Assembly: GCA_034766995.1 (NCBI GenBank)
Contig: CM068314.1
Coordinates: 35,838,208 to 35,902,207, forward strand
DNA length: 64,000 nt
Source: Acanthacorydalis orientalis
Lineage: Eukaryota > Arthropoda > Insecta > Megaloptera > Corydalidae
Direction: 5' to 3'
Shown here piece by piece: positions 47,019 through 60,515 of the stretch (positions are counted from its first letter, which is position 1; every line of letters starts with the position of its first letter). The translations under genes were made by a program, and so were the position numbers. The notes beneath the pieces were generated by a model. That model did not search any database. It was not told the origin of the DNA and worked only from the letters and a program-made list of their open reading frames with translations.

Positions 47019-50000
47019 CATTTTCATTATTGAAACAAAAGAGTAAATTGTGCTTATTTATGTTTTTACTATAATAAATAAAGCTAGTATCAATATTCAA
47101 ATTTCATATAACGTTTCGCATGGTAATATATAAAGGCATATCATAGTAAACATTAATATTTCAGTGAATAAAAACTATGATTAAAAATGATAATGCAATG
47201 ATAATATTGTGACAAACTGTGTTACCATACTTATACATTATAAAAAGAATAAAATTCAAGTATTAATAAGTGCCAGTCCGTGACCTCTGCTTAAGAAAGA
47301 ACAATGAAGGACACTATCATTTATGTGAACGCAAAAATAAAACTTCTGTAATATTCGTACACATTAAAAGAAAACTTTTATGCTCCATGTTGAATTGAAT
47401 AAAAATAATTAAAAAATATATTTTTCTCCACTAGTTGCAGAACATCTTAACATAGATAAGAAGTAGAATTTATACATTTCTTCTATTTTTTATAAATATT
47501 TATGCATTTATTATTAATATAATATTTTGGCAGATGGCAACACGCCAGATAAGTAGCGTAAGTACATAGTTAAAAGTTAAACACATCTATTAATGTTTAG
47601 ATTTTTGATTTGTTCACAAATTATATAAGTAATGCGAATACATAATTAAATATTGTACTTAATACACGTATAAAATTGAAAATAATTAGAAATAACCTGA
47701 CTTTTGTGTATATTTTTTTTAGATAAACATTAGAATTTAACTAATGAAATTAAAAAATAGAATAAAAAACCAAACAAAAAAATGGTTTTCTTTAAATAAT
47801 ATTATTGTTTAATATTTTCTTATACATATTAATTATATTCAAAAAGATATACAACGTTATATTGATATTGTAACAAAAAATAAAATAATAATTGTTCTCA
47901 AACATTATTTAGTGTTAAAATATAAATAAAAATAGAATAAATTAACCAATAATTACAGCATAGAAAATAAAAAAAATCAACTATTAAATACATACATTTA
48001 AAAAACAATGTATCAAACTGAAATCATTGAAACGAAAAATATGAAATATTAAAAATTGATGAAGTATGACGTGAGGAGGAAATCTTGAACGATACCTATA
48101 TTTAATATGGAAATATGTTTAAGGCTGTCAAGCGGAGTTATTTTTAGAACCAGTAATTGTAAAATCATTTTTCATAAGTTATAATTAGAAATAAAAAGGG
48201 AAGCGAAGTAAAATACGTCGAGGTTTACTTTTATGTAGATTTTTTATCTTAAAACATTATCAATTAAAATTAATTCAGATCTATTTTTGTAAACACAATT
48301 TAGCATATTTAGTACGTACTGCGAAATGGTTAAACTTTGTAAAAGACGACTTTCGGAAACATATTTACATAGGTTTTGTTACTTCTCTCGTACAGTATTG
48401 TTTGTATATTTATATTTTTTATCCGTTTATGTATGTTTATTTAAATTTTGACCTACATTTAGTAAATTAAGCTACACAGATTTATAATGAAAAACATATG
48501 TTCTTCAAAAATATACTTTTTCAATTACTTAACAAAACGATTGACTTAAATTTCTAACTTTGCTACTTGTATATTTAAAAAAAAATGAAATTTCAATTAA
48601 ACACTTCTACTAATGATAAACATATCACGAAAAAATATAAAATTATTAAAAACATATTTTTAAAATAATCCTTATAATTATATCTGAATATAAAAGAATT
48701 ATAGATTAAAAAAATAAATAAAAATATTTTTGCGAAGGTACAATTATTCCATTAGGATTTATTAAATTTTATTACTGATTATACATACTGTTGTTTTATT
48801 TAAAAAAAATGCGTTGAACAGATTTCAAAAAAATGTTATACTTAAAATTTCAATTACAACAATAATAAAAATAAAAACTATTAATTCTAATTTTATAAAA
48901 TAAACACGAAAGGCCGCATAAAGTTTCAAATATATAGATTGACATTTAAAAATGTAAATTAATGACAATGTACGTTAATATAACAAACAGTTGATGTGAT
49001 TATTTGGCTGACTTGTTAGAACTTAAGCTTCTTAAGGTCATTTGGGGACTGAAAGCAGGAAGGAGGTCAGTAATTTGCAACCCCAATTAAATTTAATTTT
49101 GTTACCAACATATTAGAAACTCTATTTTTAAAAAAACGTATACTACAGATAATGATATAAAACTGCGTCAGAAAAACAATTATGTGCAGAATTTAAGAAA
49201 TAGTAATAAAATAAGTATATAAAGTAATGATTCAATGGCATAAATATCGTTCATTAAATTAAAGGAAAAATGTATTAATTAAAAAATTATTATTTTATTG
49301 CCAATTAGATAGAAATGTGGATTTATATTTACTTATATACTGGTTTTGTAATTCTATGTATAATAAAACATACTTTTTTCACTCTTTCTTGCTAAATACA
49401 ATCAATTATTATGGTTATTGCTCAAAAATGAAAAGATGGATAATTTGAAGAAAAATATAATATGGTAACAAATAATATTTAACATAGATAACAAGTATTA
49501 ATTAAAAAAGTAAAAACCTCTCAAAGTCAAACACATTATTCAAAATAAAATAGTAAAAACATTTACTGCGAATATTAATCAACAAATTAATATAATTTGA
49601 AATGGGGTACAAATTATCGGTTGTATATAACGTAACAAATTATAACATACACAACAGATATCTTTACCCATTAAGAATCGGTATCATTTTCAATACTATT
49701 GTATACCAAACCGTAAAAAATAACATGTATACATATAACTCATAAACATTTAAAATTAACGAAGTTTGTTTCAGAAACTTTATTAATGTAATAAAAAAAC
49801 CAAATTGTTCAAACACAGGCTTTACGGTATGAAATTGCGTTAGATTCCCATTTAAAACAAATTTAGTTATTTTTTATGTGCAATTTTTTATTTATTTTCA
49901 TTTATTATATATATATATATATATACTTTTTTATATATTATTTTAATATTCCGAGAGTGAATATACTTATCATGATATAGGTACAGTTTTTAAAAAACAG

Positions 50001-50239
50001 GTGACTGATCTTTAATTTTATTTGATGGTAATTTTATTTGATTTGAACTTTGTTTTTCACTCAAGTGTGAATTTCGTTTTAATATAAAAAATACTTTCAT
50101 TTTTAAATATCTTCTTATAATGACACCCTGCAGAATAATACATTATAAAAATGACCAGTTGTATTTAACACAAGTTACAAATTTTATTCAGTATTGTATA
50201 ATTCATGTTTTTGACAATAATTGAAGTAGAGGGAAGTTG
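47019..50239. other. AT-rich spacer, over 3 kb
   Basis: No gene, transposon or microsatellite longer than about 20 bases was recognised except a short TA tract at 49905-49925. This is the longest featureless stretch. Confidence 0.6.
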
Positions 50240-50246
50240 CTTTTAC

Positions 50247-50278
<32 letters not shown>
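50240..50278. repeat. (TA)n microsatellite
   Basis: Short TA array. Confidence 0.95.
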
Positions 50279-50279
<1 letters not shown>

Positions 50280-50739
50280 AAGGTTTTTCGTAATATTTAA
50301 AATAATTCATGGAAATATCGAAGCTATTAGATATTTCAGTATCTTGGTCTACGGTCTACATCCTTTTGAATCATTTGAAGTTCTGTTTCTATAATAAGTT
50401 TTAGTAGATATGAAACTTTCAGCTGGATGTAGATAACTGATTTCAATTCTAATTTATAAACGAGTTTATACGGTATTATTAACTTAATTTAAAACTTTAA
50501 GCATTATACCTCTTTTTTTATCAACGCCTTCAGGTAAAGAATGATTATAGTAGATGTTTTTTAATATGTTAATAATGAAGTTTTGTCGATGTGGGAATTA
50601 AATAAAATATCACTTAATAAAGAACAAATAAAAACATAAATTCATATCAAAAGGTTATTTATTTCTTAATTGAGAGAAAATTAATTAAAAAAATTCCTAT
50701 ACCTATTTTTTTCTCCACGGCTGTATATATATATATATA

Positions 50740-51969
50740 AAGGATTTTCCAATAAGGTGAAATTATTTAACAGGTTATATTTTACAGATGTCAAACTGAT
50801 AGTAATATTTTTTTGACATTTGTGAAGTGTTGACAGTACTATTTTTAGTTATGGCTTCGTATACGACAAAACAACCCACTGAAATTATATAATTGTATTG
50901 TGAAAATGATCGTTCTATAAAAAATAAATTTCTTTTATTATGCAATATTTGTACTCGTCTATCTGAATCAACAATGCTTCGATGAGTAAGTAAATTAGAA
51001 GAGACTGGATCGGTTAAAGATAAAGAAAAACTAACACGTGGTGGTAGCGCTCGTTCTGAAGAAAACATTGATTTGGTTCGTGAAAGTGTATTAGAAGAGC
51101 CAGGAATGTCAATTCCAAGACGTTCGTAGCAACTGGGCCTTTCACAGACGACCACATGGCATATTTCGCATAAAGATTTATTGATGAAGTCTTATAAGGT
51201 TCAATTAACACAAGAATTGAAATCAGCAGACCATTCACTGCGACGGAGGTTTGTTAAATGGATACTGGAACAACAACACGGTTTTTCTAAGAAGTAATCT
51301 TTAGCAACGATGCTCATTTCGAATTCTCTGGCTACGTTAACAAACAAAACTTTTGAATCTGGGGTGAACAAAATCCGAGGATGATTGTTGAGAAGCCACT
51401 GCATACGGAAAGAGTCGCTGTTTGGTGCGCAATTTGATCCGGTGGAGTCACTGATCCTTACTTTTTTGAGAATCACATTGATAAAGTGTTTACTGTGAAT
51501 TGAAAAAGATACCGAAACATGATATCATTTTTTTGTGGGCATAATTTGATGATATTGATCTAGAGAACTTGTGATTCTACCAGGACGGTGCAATAAGTCA
51601 CACAGGTGGTGAAACAATTGATTTATTGAGGATGAAATTTTCTGGTCGCATTATTTCCACAAATGGAGGCATTATGTTAAAGGAAAGGTATACGCCAATA
51701 ATCCTAAAATAATTTCCGACCTAAGAAATGAAATCCGAGGACTAATTGGTGAGATAGAGCCCCAGTTGTGTAGGAATGTTATTGAAAATTTTAACCAAAA
51801 ATTGTTTATTTGTAAGAAAGAACGCGGCGCTTACTTATACGATATTATTTTTTATTTATAAATGGTATACTCCCAACTATTATTTATAATAAAGAAACTT
51901 GAAATTTCCGCGTAAAATTAGTGTTTTATTTATAATCACAAAAAAATCCGTATTTATTGGAAAACCCTG
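50740..51969 (+). mobile_element. 1230-bp Tc1/mariner-superfamily element (DDxD type)
   Basis: Left end AAGGATTTTCCAATAAGG and right end (reverse complement) CAGGGTTTTCCAATAAATA are inverted repeats of about 17 bases. The left end follows a TA tract. It encloses a plus-strand transposase with stops and an internal deletion. Its 3' end is also found alone at 7725-7800. Confidence 0.88.
50851..51860 (+). pseudogene. DDxD transposase, third catalytic region deleted
   Basis: ATG at 50851 starts MASYTTKQPTEII, then a stop. The DNA-binding part continues with LEETGSVKDKEKLTRGG and RSEENIDLVRES. HKDLLMKSYKVQLTQELK leads to the catalytic domain. The first Asp is in FSNDAHFEFSG (51309-51311). NPRMIVEKPLHTERVAVWC follows. 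The second Asp is in FYQDGAISHTGGETIDLL (51584-51586). After GRIIST the frame is cut and resumes at YVKGKVYANN, so the segment with the third Asp (normally near a WPPRS motif) is missing. The C-terminus reads CRNVIENFNQ. Multiple stops; inactive. Confidence 0.88.
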
Positions 51970-52055
51970 TTTTATAGAAAAATATAAAATTCATATTCGT
52001 TATATTTTATGAGAAATCAGTGATATTTTTGTACTACTAAATAAAGAAAAGTTTT

Positions 52056-52182
52056 GTGTTTACTTACATACATATGTACATATGTATGTACATACATACA
52101 TACATATATACATACATAATACATACATGCATGCATGCATGCAAACATGCATACATGCATATATACATATACATATTTATAA

Positions 52183-52186
<4 letters not shown>
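52056..52186. repeat. degenerate (CATA/CATG)n simple repeat
   Basis: Tandem ACAT/GCAT units of variable form leading into a TA array. The frames through it encode only His/Tyr/Ile/Met/Cys periodic peptides. Confidence 0.93.

Positions 52187-52236
<50 letters not shown>
52187..52236. repeat. (TA)n microsatellite
   Basis: About 24 units. Confidence 0.97.
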
Positions 52237-52238
<2 letters not shown>

Positions 52239-52299
52239 GTGTACCTCAGAAAATATATATGTAGTCAAAAAAATATATGCTAATATTCATGCTTCAAAG

Positions 52300-52480
52300 T
52301 AATCAGTCAGAAAGAAAAAGTGCATTACACTCTGACACGAAGTGAAAATTAGGACGTTTGTGAAAATCACTCTACACGCAGAGGGTGAATTAACGGAAAA
52401 TTCGACCTTGGTTTGTACGTCATAAGGTCATGGACGATAATAAAAATAGACATTTTACGAGCAATCGGTGTGTATATATA
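52300..52480. other. moderately GC-elevated block
   Basis: Balanced composition with an inverted pair GACCTTGG / AAGGTCATGG (about 52404 and 52424). No frame or repeat recognised. Confidence 0.2.
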
Positions 52481-52819
52481 TATATATTGCGCAATTACTC
52501 TAACGACGTATGAAAAAAACAAGAATATTAATGTTGTACCTAATCAAATATTAAACTAGTTGAATTTATTCTCTTGGTTGTGTTTTTGTTCCTATAGTCG
52601 ACATAGAATTGTGACTTAAATATATTTTATATGTAACATAAAATGTATTTAACACACATACACATATAAACATTTCTTTATTCACATGCATTATTCATAA
52701 TCAATACACAATTAATTACAACAGAAACAGAAAAATATATCAAGAGCTTAAAAACACAAAGTACACCTAGTTAATTACAATTTTAATAAACGAATAAACT
52801 GGCCATGAAAAAGATATTA

Positions 52820-52821
<2 letters not shown>

Positions 52822-52873
<52 letters not shown>

Positions 52874-52874
52874 G

Positions 52875-52908
<34 letters not shown>
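52822..52908. repeat. compound (TA)n(TG)n microsatellite
   Basis: TA with GTA breaks, then about 11 TG units. Confidence 0.96.
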
Positions 52909-52913
<5 letters not shown>

Positions 52914-53018
52914 GAAGGTTTGGCACTTTAATTGCCGAATTGATGCTGGAGCACTGGAGCCACGTAAAATTAAAACAAAAGTAAAGCAGAATATATTAGT
53001 TCACAATTTTTATCAATA

Positions 53019-53445
53019 CAGGGTGGTCAAACAAAGATCAAACAGTTAATTCCTGGGCAGGAAGAGTGTACATCGTGTTACTATCAATCGTCATGGAGTA
53101 AAAAGTGAACATTAAATTTGGCTGTAAATGAGAGAAAACCGCAACAGAAACTTATAAAACGTCGAAAACTATGTGCGGTGGTAACACATTAAGTTCTACT
53201 AATGTGTTTGAAAGATTTAAACGTTTCAAAGATGGACTTGAGGATGTTCAAGATGACGCTAAAATCTGGCGTCCGTTGATCTTTCGAAATGCAGATTCGA
53301 TCACAAAAGTTTGTGAAATTGTAACAAAAGATCACTAAATGACCCTCCGAATGATGGCACATGAATTGAACATCAATAGGGAAACGATTTTAGGATATAG
53401 AAGATATTAAGAAAAGTTAGTGGAGAAAACGTACAATAAGTGAAA
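53019..53445 (+). mobile_element. 5' part of a mariner-superfamily element
   Basis: Begins at a TA with CAGGGTGGTCAAACAAAG, a terminus unlike the others here. It continues through a leader into a transposase N-terminal region and stops at about 53445 without catalytic sequence or a 3' end. Confidence 0.75.
53093..53435 (+). pseudogene. mariner-type transposase, N-terminal fragment
   Basis: ATG at 53093 opens MEXKVNIKFGCK with a stop at the third codon. Further parts are EKTATETYKTSKTMCGG, then VFERFKRFKDGLEDVQDD (53198-53255), the basic segment and acidic hinge, then RNADSITKVCEIV, then LRMMAHELNINRETI, the second helix-turn-helix. The length is about one third of a complete transposase. Stops interrupt it; the catalytic domain is absent. 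Confidence 0.8.
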
Positions 53446-55637
53446 ATCCAAATAAAATAAAATAAAAACGATTACATTATAATCAATATTCTAAAACTAT
53501 AAATAATCTGTCAATTATCATCTTTGAGCTTAGTTTAGTCAAATTTAACTACTTTTCATTCAAAATGATCAGTTAATTGACTTAATATTCTAGACTTTCT
53601 GGTCAAAGCGCCAATTAGGTTAGGTTTAAAATTTTAGGCATTTATATACTAAAGAATTATATGTACGAAATTAATATAATACTATATTCAAATAAATTTA
53701 TAAACATTTTTTATTTTCAATTAAATAATAATAGAAATCATTTATATACTACATTTCTGTAAAATGACCGTGTTTTAATTCTTAATTAACAATTGAATAA
53801 AAGTATAAAAGGAATAATAAATAACATCGAGCAGTGATATTTCAAGCGCAAAAAGTTGAAAAATTACATATAAGCAATATATTCATGACTATTAATAAAG
53901 AATTGTCAGGGATGCATTCAAATATCTTGAATGAGTATATCAGTTTAAACTTAAAAAAAAACTACGGAAACATATAGTTTTGTTAAGTCAAATATTAATA
54001 TTTTTCTTGCTTTGTTTGGGAAACATACTTATTTCAAATGATTACAAATTATTAAAAAAAAATTAAATAGAAATATATATACTCATTTTTCAATTAATTA
54101 AATGCAATTTATTATGTAATGAAACAATATTAATTTAAAATATGCAGTTTTAAAAGACAATAAAAACTAATTATAATTATTTAATATTTTTAATAATATT
54201 TGTACTGAAATACAAATAAATATTATCAGGTTATCAGGCATATATTTAATATCAAAACTTTTAAATGACAAAACTTTATTTTATTATAGTTTATTTCATT
54301 ATATGTACAGATAGATAAAATGAATATAGACTAATAAATCCACTCTAAAAACTAGAAGATTAAAATAAATGCAAACATTTATCCTGCCAATGTATATCTC
54401 CTTACAGTGTAAACAAGTAAAACAACAAGATGTAATTACGAAATGTAATATTTATGACTAACTATCCTTATCTGAAGTTTGTTGAAAAGTTTGGTTAATA
54501 TGTAATATACACAAGAATAAATTAAATATCTTTCAATATTTTAAAGCAGTTACAAACTACAACAGTACCAATGGAGATTTGACAATTAATCTCGCTTTTT
54601 TAAGTGAACGCTTTCAATCTAAAATGCTGCATTTAATAAACTTTTGCTTATAAAGATATTTACATACATATTATATTAAAACATAAATAAAACTGTAGGT
54701 ACTTAACGATGAAAACATAAACTAAATTTTCTTTTCATTTAATTGTATATGCAGATAACTTTTAAATTATAAACGGGATAAATAAAATGTAAATATATTT
54801 TCCTTGGCCCGATTTACTTTTCGGAAAAAATATATAAGCTTATATGTTACATGATATTATCAATCCTACGTTCATACATACGAAGTGCTTTCAAACTTTG
54901 TGTAGATATTTTCTTAAATATCAAGAAAATATGTCTGCATGAACACAGTAAAAAATATTTTTTAAAAATTTAAATCATAGATAATATATAGATTTTAATA
55001 ATAATTATTCACAAGTGGTTATCGAAATTAAATGAAATAACATATGACAAAAATGACGAAAAGCAACATCTAATATTTTCATTTAACACACTCAATACAC
55101 TCCTGTAATTGAATATAAAATTGTTTCACACTGTTTATCACTCATATATTTTAATAATATATGTATGAAACAAATATGTACAATAGGAATTTGTTTTCGA
55201 CAAAAATTTTTAATCAGATCAAAAGCAATAAGAAAACGAAAACATAATCTCATGAACAAGAAGTATTGTTTTCTATATTTCGAAATTAAATAGAGATCAT
55301 AAATTTAAAACAATAGGGTATAATAATTATACTGAAAAGTCAATAAAATATTTAATACATTAATGTCATCGCGGATGTGTCCCTGAAACAAACAAAGCGG
55401 AAAAATCTATAACCGACGATAGTTCAAGGACATAACGCAAAAATTATTTGATTAATATTTATAAGTCAATAATTTTCATGGTCAAATTCATGTAGATAAC
55501 AATTTAATAACATGTCATTTATAAGAGTATCCATTTAAAGTACGTTGCGTTAGAGGACGAAACACATTCTGCAAACATATTTGGTTAGGAGAACATTTCC
55601 GTATTTACAATTCATTCGTTTTATTTTTTAATTTATT
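53446..55637. other. AT-rich spacer
   Basis: No gene, transposon or sizeable repeat recognised. Confidence 0.6.
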
Positions 55638-55739
<102 letters not shown>

Positions 55740-55936
55740 CATTATAAATATTTACAAATAATAAAAGATATCAAATAAAAAGAAACATCATATAGTAATT
55801 AATGAAATTCAAAGATTGGCAATATATCTAAAATATTTTAATATTAATATTTATTAATATATAATTAATATTCTTAACTTTGAACAGGTGTTTCAATTTC
55901 TATTTTCACTATGAGTAATTTTAGGCTATCTCATAT

Positions 55937-55951
55937 ATAAATATATATACA

Positions 55952-56012
<61 letters not shown>
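55937..56012. repeat. (TA)n microsatellite
   Basis: TA array with early CATA/GTA breaks. Confidence 0.97.
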
Positions 56013-56015
<3 letters not shown>

Positions 56016-56994
56016 CGACTTTATTTTGTATGACACTTTATCTGCATCGAATGAATATATTTGTTATCTTTGTTCATACTAATTCATATTAAAGATCATA
56101 TACTATTTTCTCTAAGTACATATTTCTAAAAATATTAATTTGTTAATTAAACATAATCCGATTATTATTTGAATTTAAAATCAATAAATCTAGAAAAATT
56201 ACGGTAGAAATTATCAATATATTGTAATATCATTTTAACCATTTTTTTGTCATGCCAATTGTTATTTTTGGTGGAGCTCGATAAATTCTTAAACACTAAA
56301 AAATAAAACTCCAAAACGAATGTATCATATTATAGTTTTGATTACAATATATCAAAAATGTCACAATTATTTTAACATCAAAGTTATTTACTAAAAGGTT
56401 GGTAATAAAAAAATAAAAATATTTTTTAAATGCTAGAAATTCCATCAAATTTATCTAATAAAAATCTTTGTAAAATAATAAATATTTTTATAGAGATGCA
56501 CAAATAATTTTACGTTTTATTTATTTTCAAATAATATTTTAAAACCGAAAAATAATATAGGAAATAATTTTCAAGTGTATTCAATTTCTCGTATTCAAAA
56601 TTTAAAAGTTCAGCATATTAACACAAACGAGCGCCAAATAAACATTATTCTCGTTTAATGATTCTTTTATCTGTTCATCCTACTAATTAATGATTTCATT
56701 AATATTCACGAACTCCTGTTCTGTTTACATTTGTATAACTTAATTAATTAAAAAAGGCGCATACAGAGAGTAATTGAAACATTTGACATAACAAAACGGA
56801 TATTTTAAAACAATGTAAATCAAAAACTGTATTAAGTGTGACAAATAAAAAACCTTCAAATACATAATAATGTGAAACATGCATTTATACAAAACCGCAA
56901 TTACCCGTCAAATTAATGTCAAAAGATAAAATAAATTATTACAAAGTATTTTCTAACATATTTAAAATGATTAAGAATAAATATTTATGACAAA
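56013..56994. other. AT-rich spacer
   Basis: No gene recognised. Confidence 0.6.
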
Positions 56995-56996
56995 TA

Positions 56997-58208
56997 TTAG
57001 GTTGGTAGAAAAATAATTGCGGTTTATGACCTTCAAATTCATATCAATTTTTATCAGCTAATAATTAACTTTATTAATCGAAATAAGCACCATTAGAATC
57101 GACACATATTTTCCAATTAACTACAAGTTTAATTATTCCGGTGATGTAAAATTCCGGATTTCTGGAGGTGATAAAATCTCGAAATGCACTTTGGGCAGCA
57201 GTTTGAACAACTTACTCTGTAAGAAGTTGTCGAAATGCTTAAACAAGTGATAATCTGTTGCGAGGTGTCTGGTGAGTATTGTGAATGAGGCAATGTTTCA
57301 TACCCCAATTCTATCAACTTTTGGAGGGTCAATCGTGCGACGTGTGGTTACGCATTGTCGTGCAGCAGGATTTTCGATTGACCAGTGGTGGAACCAGACG
57401 TCGCAGTTCTTGGTGCATTTTGTCGATTTCTCGACAATAACCTTCAGCTGCAATAGTTTCGCCAGGATTCAAAGAATTGTAGTGAATTATATCGAGCACG
57501 CACTACCAAACAGTCTTCCATAGTTTTCTTTTGGTGTAATTTCGATTTCGCTACACGCTTTTGGGCTTCATTTTTCTCCAACCATTGTGCGACCGTTTTC
57601 TGTTGTCTTGATTTTTCGTCGCAAATTACAATACAATCGAGAAATGGATCATTTCTGTTGTATAAAATGAGCGTAGAACAAACTTCATAACGGTGATTTT
57701 TTTGATTTTCGTTCACAGTTCGTGCGACACCCATTTGTCAAGCTTTTCGATTTTCCTAGATGTTTTAAATGGTTCAGAAAGAACTGTTGGATGACTAACG
57801 CCTAACTTTTGTGCAAACTCTCGAATTGTTGTGCGTGATTGTAATTCAGCTAACGTTCATCTTCAAGGTTCTCGTCTCCAGCACAAAATTTTTAGAACCA
57901 TCATTACATGGTACCTTCCTTAACAGAATCCACACCAAAAGAATCATTTAGTTTACAAGCAGCTTCTGCTGCTTTACCACCCGTTTTCAATTTGTAAAAA
58001 ATTGCTCTTATTTGCTTCTTTTCCATTTTTAATTCAATAGCCCAATTTGAAGCAAAATTAAAAATGAAACTAAAGTCGATGTTACGATAATACATATCAA
58101 AAAATGTACTTTAAAATAATATTAACATGGACACGATGAAATGACTCTGTCATTGAAAAGGTTAGAATTCAGAAAATAATAACCGCAATTATTTTCCTAC
58201 CAACCTAA
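56997..58208 (-). mobile_element. 1212-bp mariner with both ends
   Basis: Left TTAGGTTGGTAGAAAAATAA and right TTTCCTACCAACCTAA are inverted repeats of about 26 bases, flanked by TA at 56995-56996 and 58209-58210. The size fits a complete mariner with minor loss. The transposase is on the minus strand. Its termini and N-terminal coding sequence match the 537- and 559-bp derivatives, so it represents their parent type. Confidence 0.95.
57074..58025 (-). pseudogene. mariner transposase, multiply disrupted
   Basis: ATG at 58025 starts MEKKQIRAIF; FKLNDSFGVDSVKEGTM-like sequence completes the first helix-turn-helix. The second helix-turn-helix is at about 57785-57850, with a local deletion. HELNENQKNHRYEVCS is blurred by the shorter open frame 57444-57734. 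The first catalytic Asp is in VICDEKS (the WILYDN block after it is reduced), followed by VAQWLEKNEAQKRV and KLHQKKTM. The second Asp is in LLHDNA, directly followed by a stop. TLQKLIELGYETLPHSQYSPD is in frame, then a shift moves the third motif TDYHLFKH to another frame (about 57235-57250). It ends near 57074. All three catalytic Asp codons survive, but in different frames. Confidence 0.9.
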
Positions 58209-58216
58209 TATATCTG

Positions 58217-58217
<1 letters not shown>

Positions 58218-58272
<55 letters not shown>
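58218..58272. repeat. (TA)n microsatellite
   Basis: About 27 units, starting ten bases beyond the mariner end. Confidence 0.97.
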
Positions 58273-58274
<2 letters not shown>

Positions 58275-58835
58275 ATTGTATATTATTATATATTGTATTA
58301 AAACTGTAATAAATTTGTTGAAAATATAGCAAGATTATAATATATTTATGTTTAATTTTTAAATGCTTCCTTTCTATTATTGAATCTAATTGGAAATATA
58401 TTATTTCAATTCGAACAGAATGTACAATATTTCATAAAATATATAATATTATACATATAAAATATATCACGTTCTATAAATACATCAATTTAGATTTTAA
58501 ATCTTAACTTGGAATATATATATTTTTTAATTAATTTATTATGCTTAATAACAATTGTTCTGTTTTTTCTATTTCGTAAACGAATAATGTATTTTATATT
58601 ACAAATTAAAATCACAATAAAATTATATATAAGAAACAAGACGTCGTATTTCCGACAACGGATCTATTCGTAAAATATTTCGAATTTCATAAAAATACCT
58701 CGTGCTATTTAAAACCTTGAACTTGGCATAATATCAGCATGTTAAAAAGTAGGTCAAAATGAAATGCATCTATCGATGCGTGTGCACTTGAGCTATATAC
58801 GAGTTTAAACGTATAAAATGTTATGTACATATCTA
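58273..58835. other. AT-rich spacer
   Basis: No gene recognised. Confidence 0.6.
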
Positions 58836-58848
58836 TATTAATATATAT

Positions 58849-58914
<66 letters not shown>
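58836..58914. repeat. (TA)n microsatellite abutting a mariner terminus
   Basis: TA array with GTA breaks, running into the terminus at 58915. Confidence 0.97.
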
Positions 58915-59300
58915 GAGGATGGTTTGATGAGTAACTTGGTTCGTGTACTCGCTGAAGAAGGGAGGGGGACGATAGTGTTTTTATATAGTTTCATCGACGA
59001 TACGGAATTCGTATCGTCATTTATATAACGAACCCTTTGTAGAAATAAAAATGGCGGGTTTGAGTTGATGAAGTCGTAATACATTCTCGAACCTCTTCCA
59101 CTGTTTAGCATTTTTTGTATGTTTTATGCATCACAACACCTTCCGCCAAAGATAAACAAATTATTCTCGTGACATCGGTAGCATTTTTTTCAACTGGAAT
59201 GCGAAAAGTGTGCAATGCCTAATATAATGCTTTTTGAACACCATTATTTGAGGTTATGCCAACTGCTTGCCCAAGATATACAGTGTTTTAAATGTTAAGA
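58915..59300 (-). mobile_element. mauritiana-type mariner deletion remnant (tentative)
   Basis: GAGGATGGTTTGATGAGTAA at 58915, followed by CTTGGTTC, is the reverse complement (about 20 of 23 bases) of the terminus at 19696-19718. On the minus strand, around 59060-59240, pieces resembling a mariner N-terminus can be read: ATDVTRIICLSLAEGVV and QWKRFENVL in shifted frames. This suggests N-terminal coding sequence joined to the 3' end by deletion. A 5' terminus was not identified. Confidence 0.45.
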
Positions 59301-59962
59301 TTGGTACTTCAAAATCCTCAAATGATGAAAAATATTTTAATTTAAAACAGAGTTGCGATTGATTCAATATAAAGGCACAGAATTAATTTTTACACCTAAT
59401 ATATATGCATGTGTGTTTATGTACATTGCCAGTAATAATTTTTATTCTTCGAACATATATGAAACGAGTACTAGATTGTAGATGAAAACTGTTGTAAATA
59501 TTATTGTAGCAATAATATACTAAAATCACGTTGCTAATCTTGCTGTTTTTTTTTATTTTTGAAACAAACAAATTATAAAATACGACTTGTTAATTGCACT
59601 GTATAAAAAAGTGTTAAAATTCATCCAAAATAAATATATTTCATGCGATCGAGTTCTGTAAGACGCACAAGAAAATAAACAATACGAATTTATTTGCGAC
59701 GAAATCCTTTTCATGAATATTTTGCACATATTTTTTTGTTAACGTCATATGCGATAATTTCAGTTCGCAGAATTACACATTGACAAATAATGGTTACGAA
59801 GGTCAAATCAATAGAAATTATATTGTTTTTCAGTTTGGAGTTGAAGGACTCTCATTTCAAAAATATTTACATATTTCAATGATGTATTTACTTGTACGTT
59901 TTATTTTCATATGAATTAAAAAATCTTAATAATGAATGAATAAATAGAAATGAATTACACAC

Positions 59963-59968
<6 letters not shown>
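59301..59968. other. AT-rich spacer
   Basis: No gene recognised. Confidence 0.6.

Positions 59969-60030
<62 letters not shown>
59969..60030. repeat. (TA)n(TG)n microsatellite
   Basis: TA array then five TG units. Confidence 0.96.
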
Positions 60031-60308
60031 TTTCTTGATTTACACAATTTTATAAATACAGGTCACATCTATTGCAATTGTGATACAGTCAATAAAAATA
60101 TGTTCTTCATATATAAAAATATTAAAAAATATATTCGTCTTATGCATCTCGTCTTAAATATAGTCGTCTATAAGTCGTCTTATGTAGTAGTTACGTTACA
60201 CAGAAAACCGCATACAAAAAATCGCACAAAAATGATATAACTTACGTTGAAAATTAGAGACAAGTTTCATAATTTTCTAAAACCGCATAAAACCAAAGAA
60301 ATGAGTTT

Positions 60309-60313
<5 letters not shown>

Positions 60314-60368
<55 letters not shown>
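60314..60368. repeat. (TA)n microsatellite
   Basis: About 27 units. Confidence 0.97.
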
Positions 60369-60370
<2 letters not shown>

Positions 60371-60515
60371 CCAAATATTATAATACATCAAAAATCGCAT
60401 AAAAGAATTAAAATTGAGAAATATAAGAATTCATAAAAAAAATTCCTTCGAAAATCTGAAAGAAATTAATATAAAACTTAAAATAAGTTTGTTTTAAAAC
60501 TTTATTCATTTAATT

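Noticed and set aside
50775..51476. Three overlapping minus-strand frames of 74-126 codons.
   Set aside because: They are antisense shadows of the plus-strand DDxD transposase relic.
52056..52283. Frames rich in His, Tyr, Met and Cys that could look like a metal-binding peptide.
   Set aside because: They are translations of a degenerate ACAT/GCAT simple repeat.
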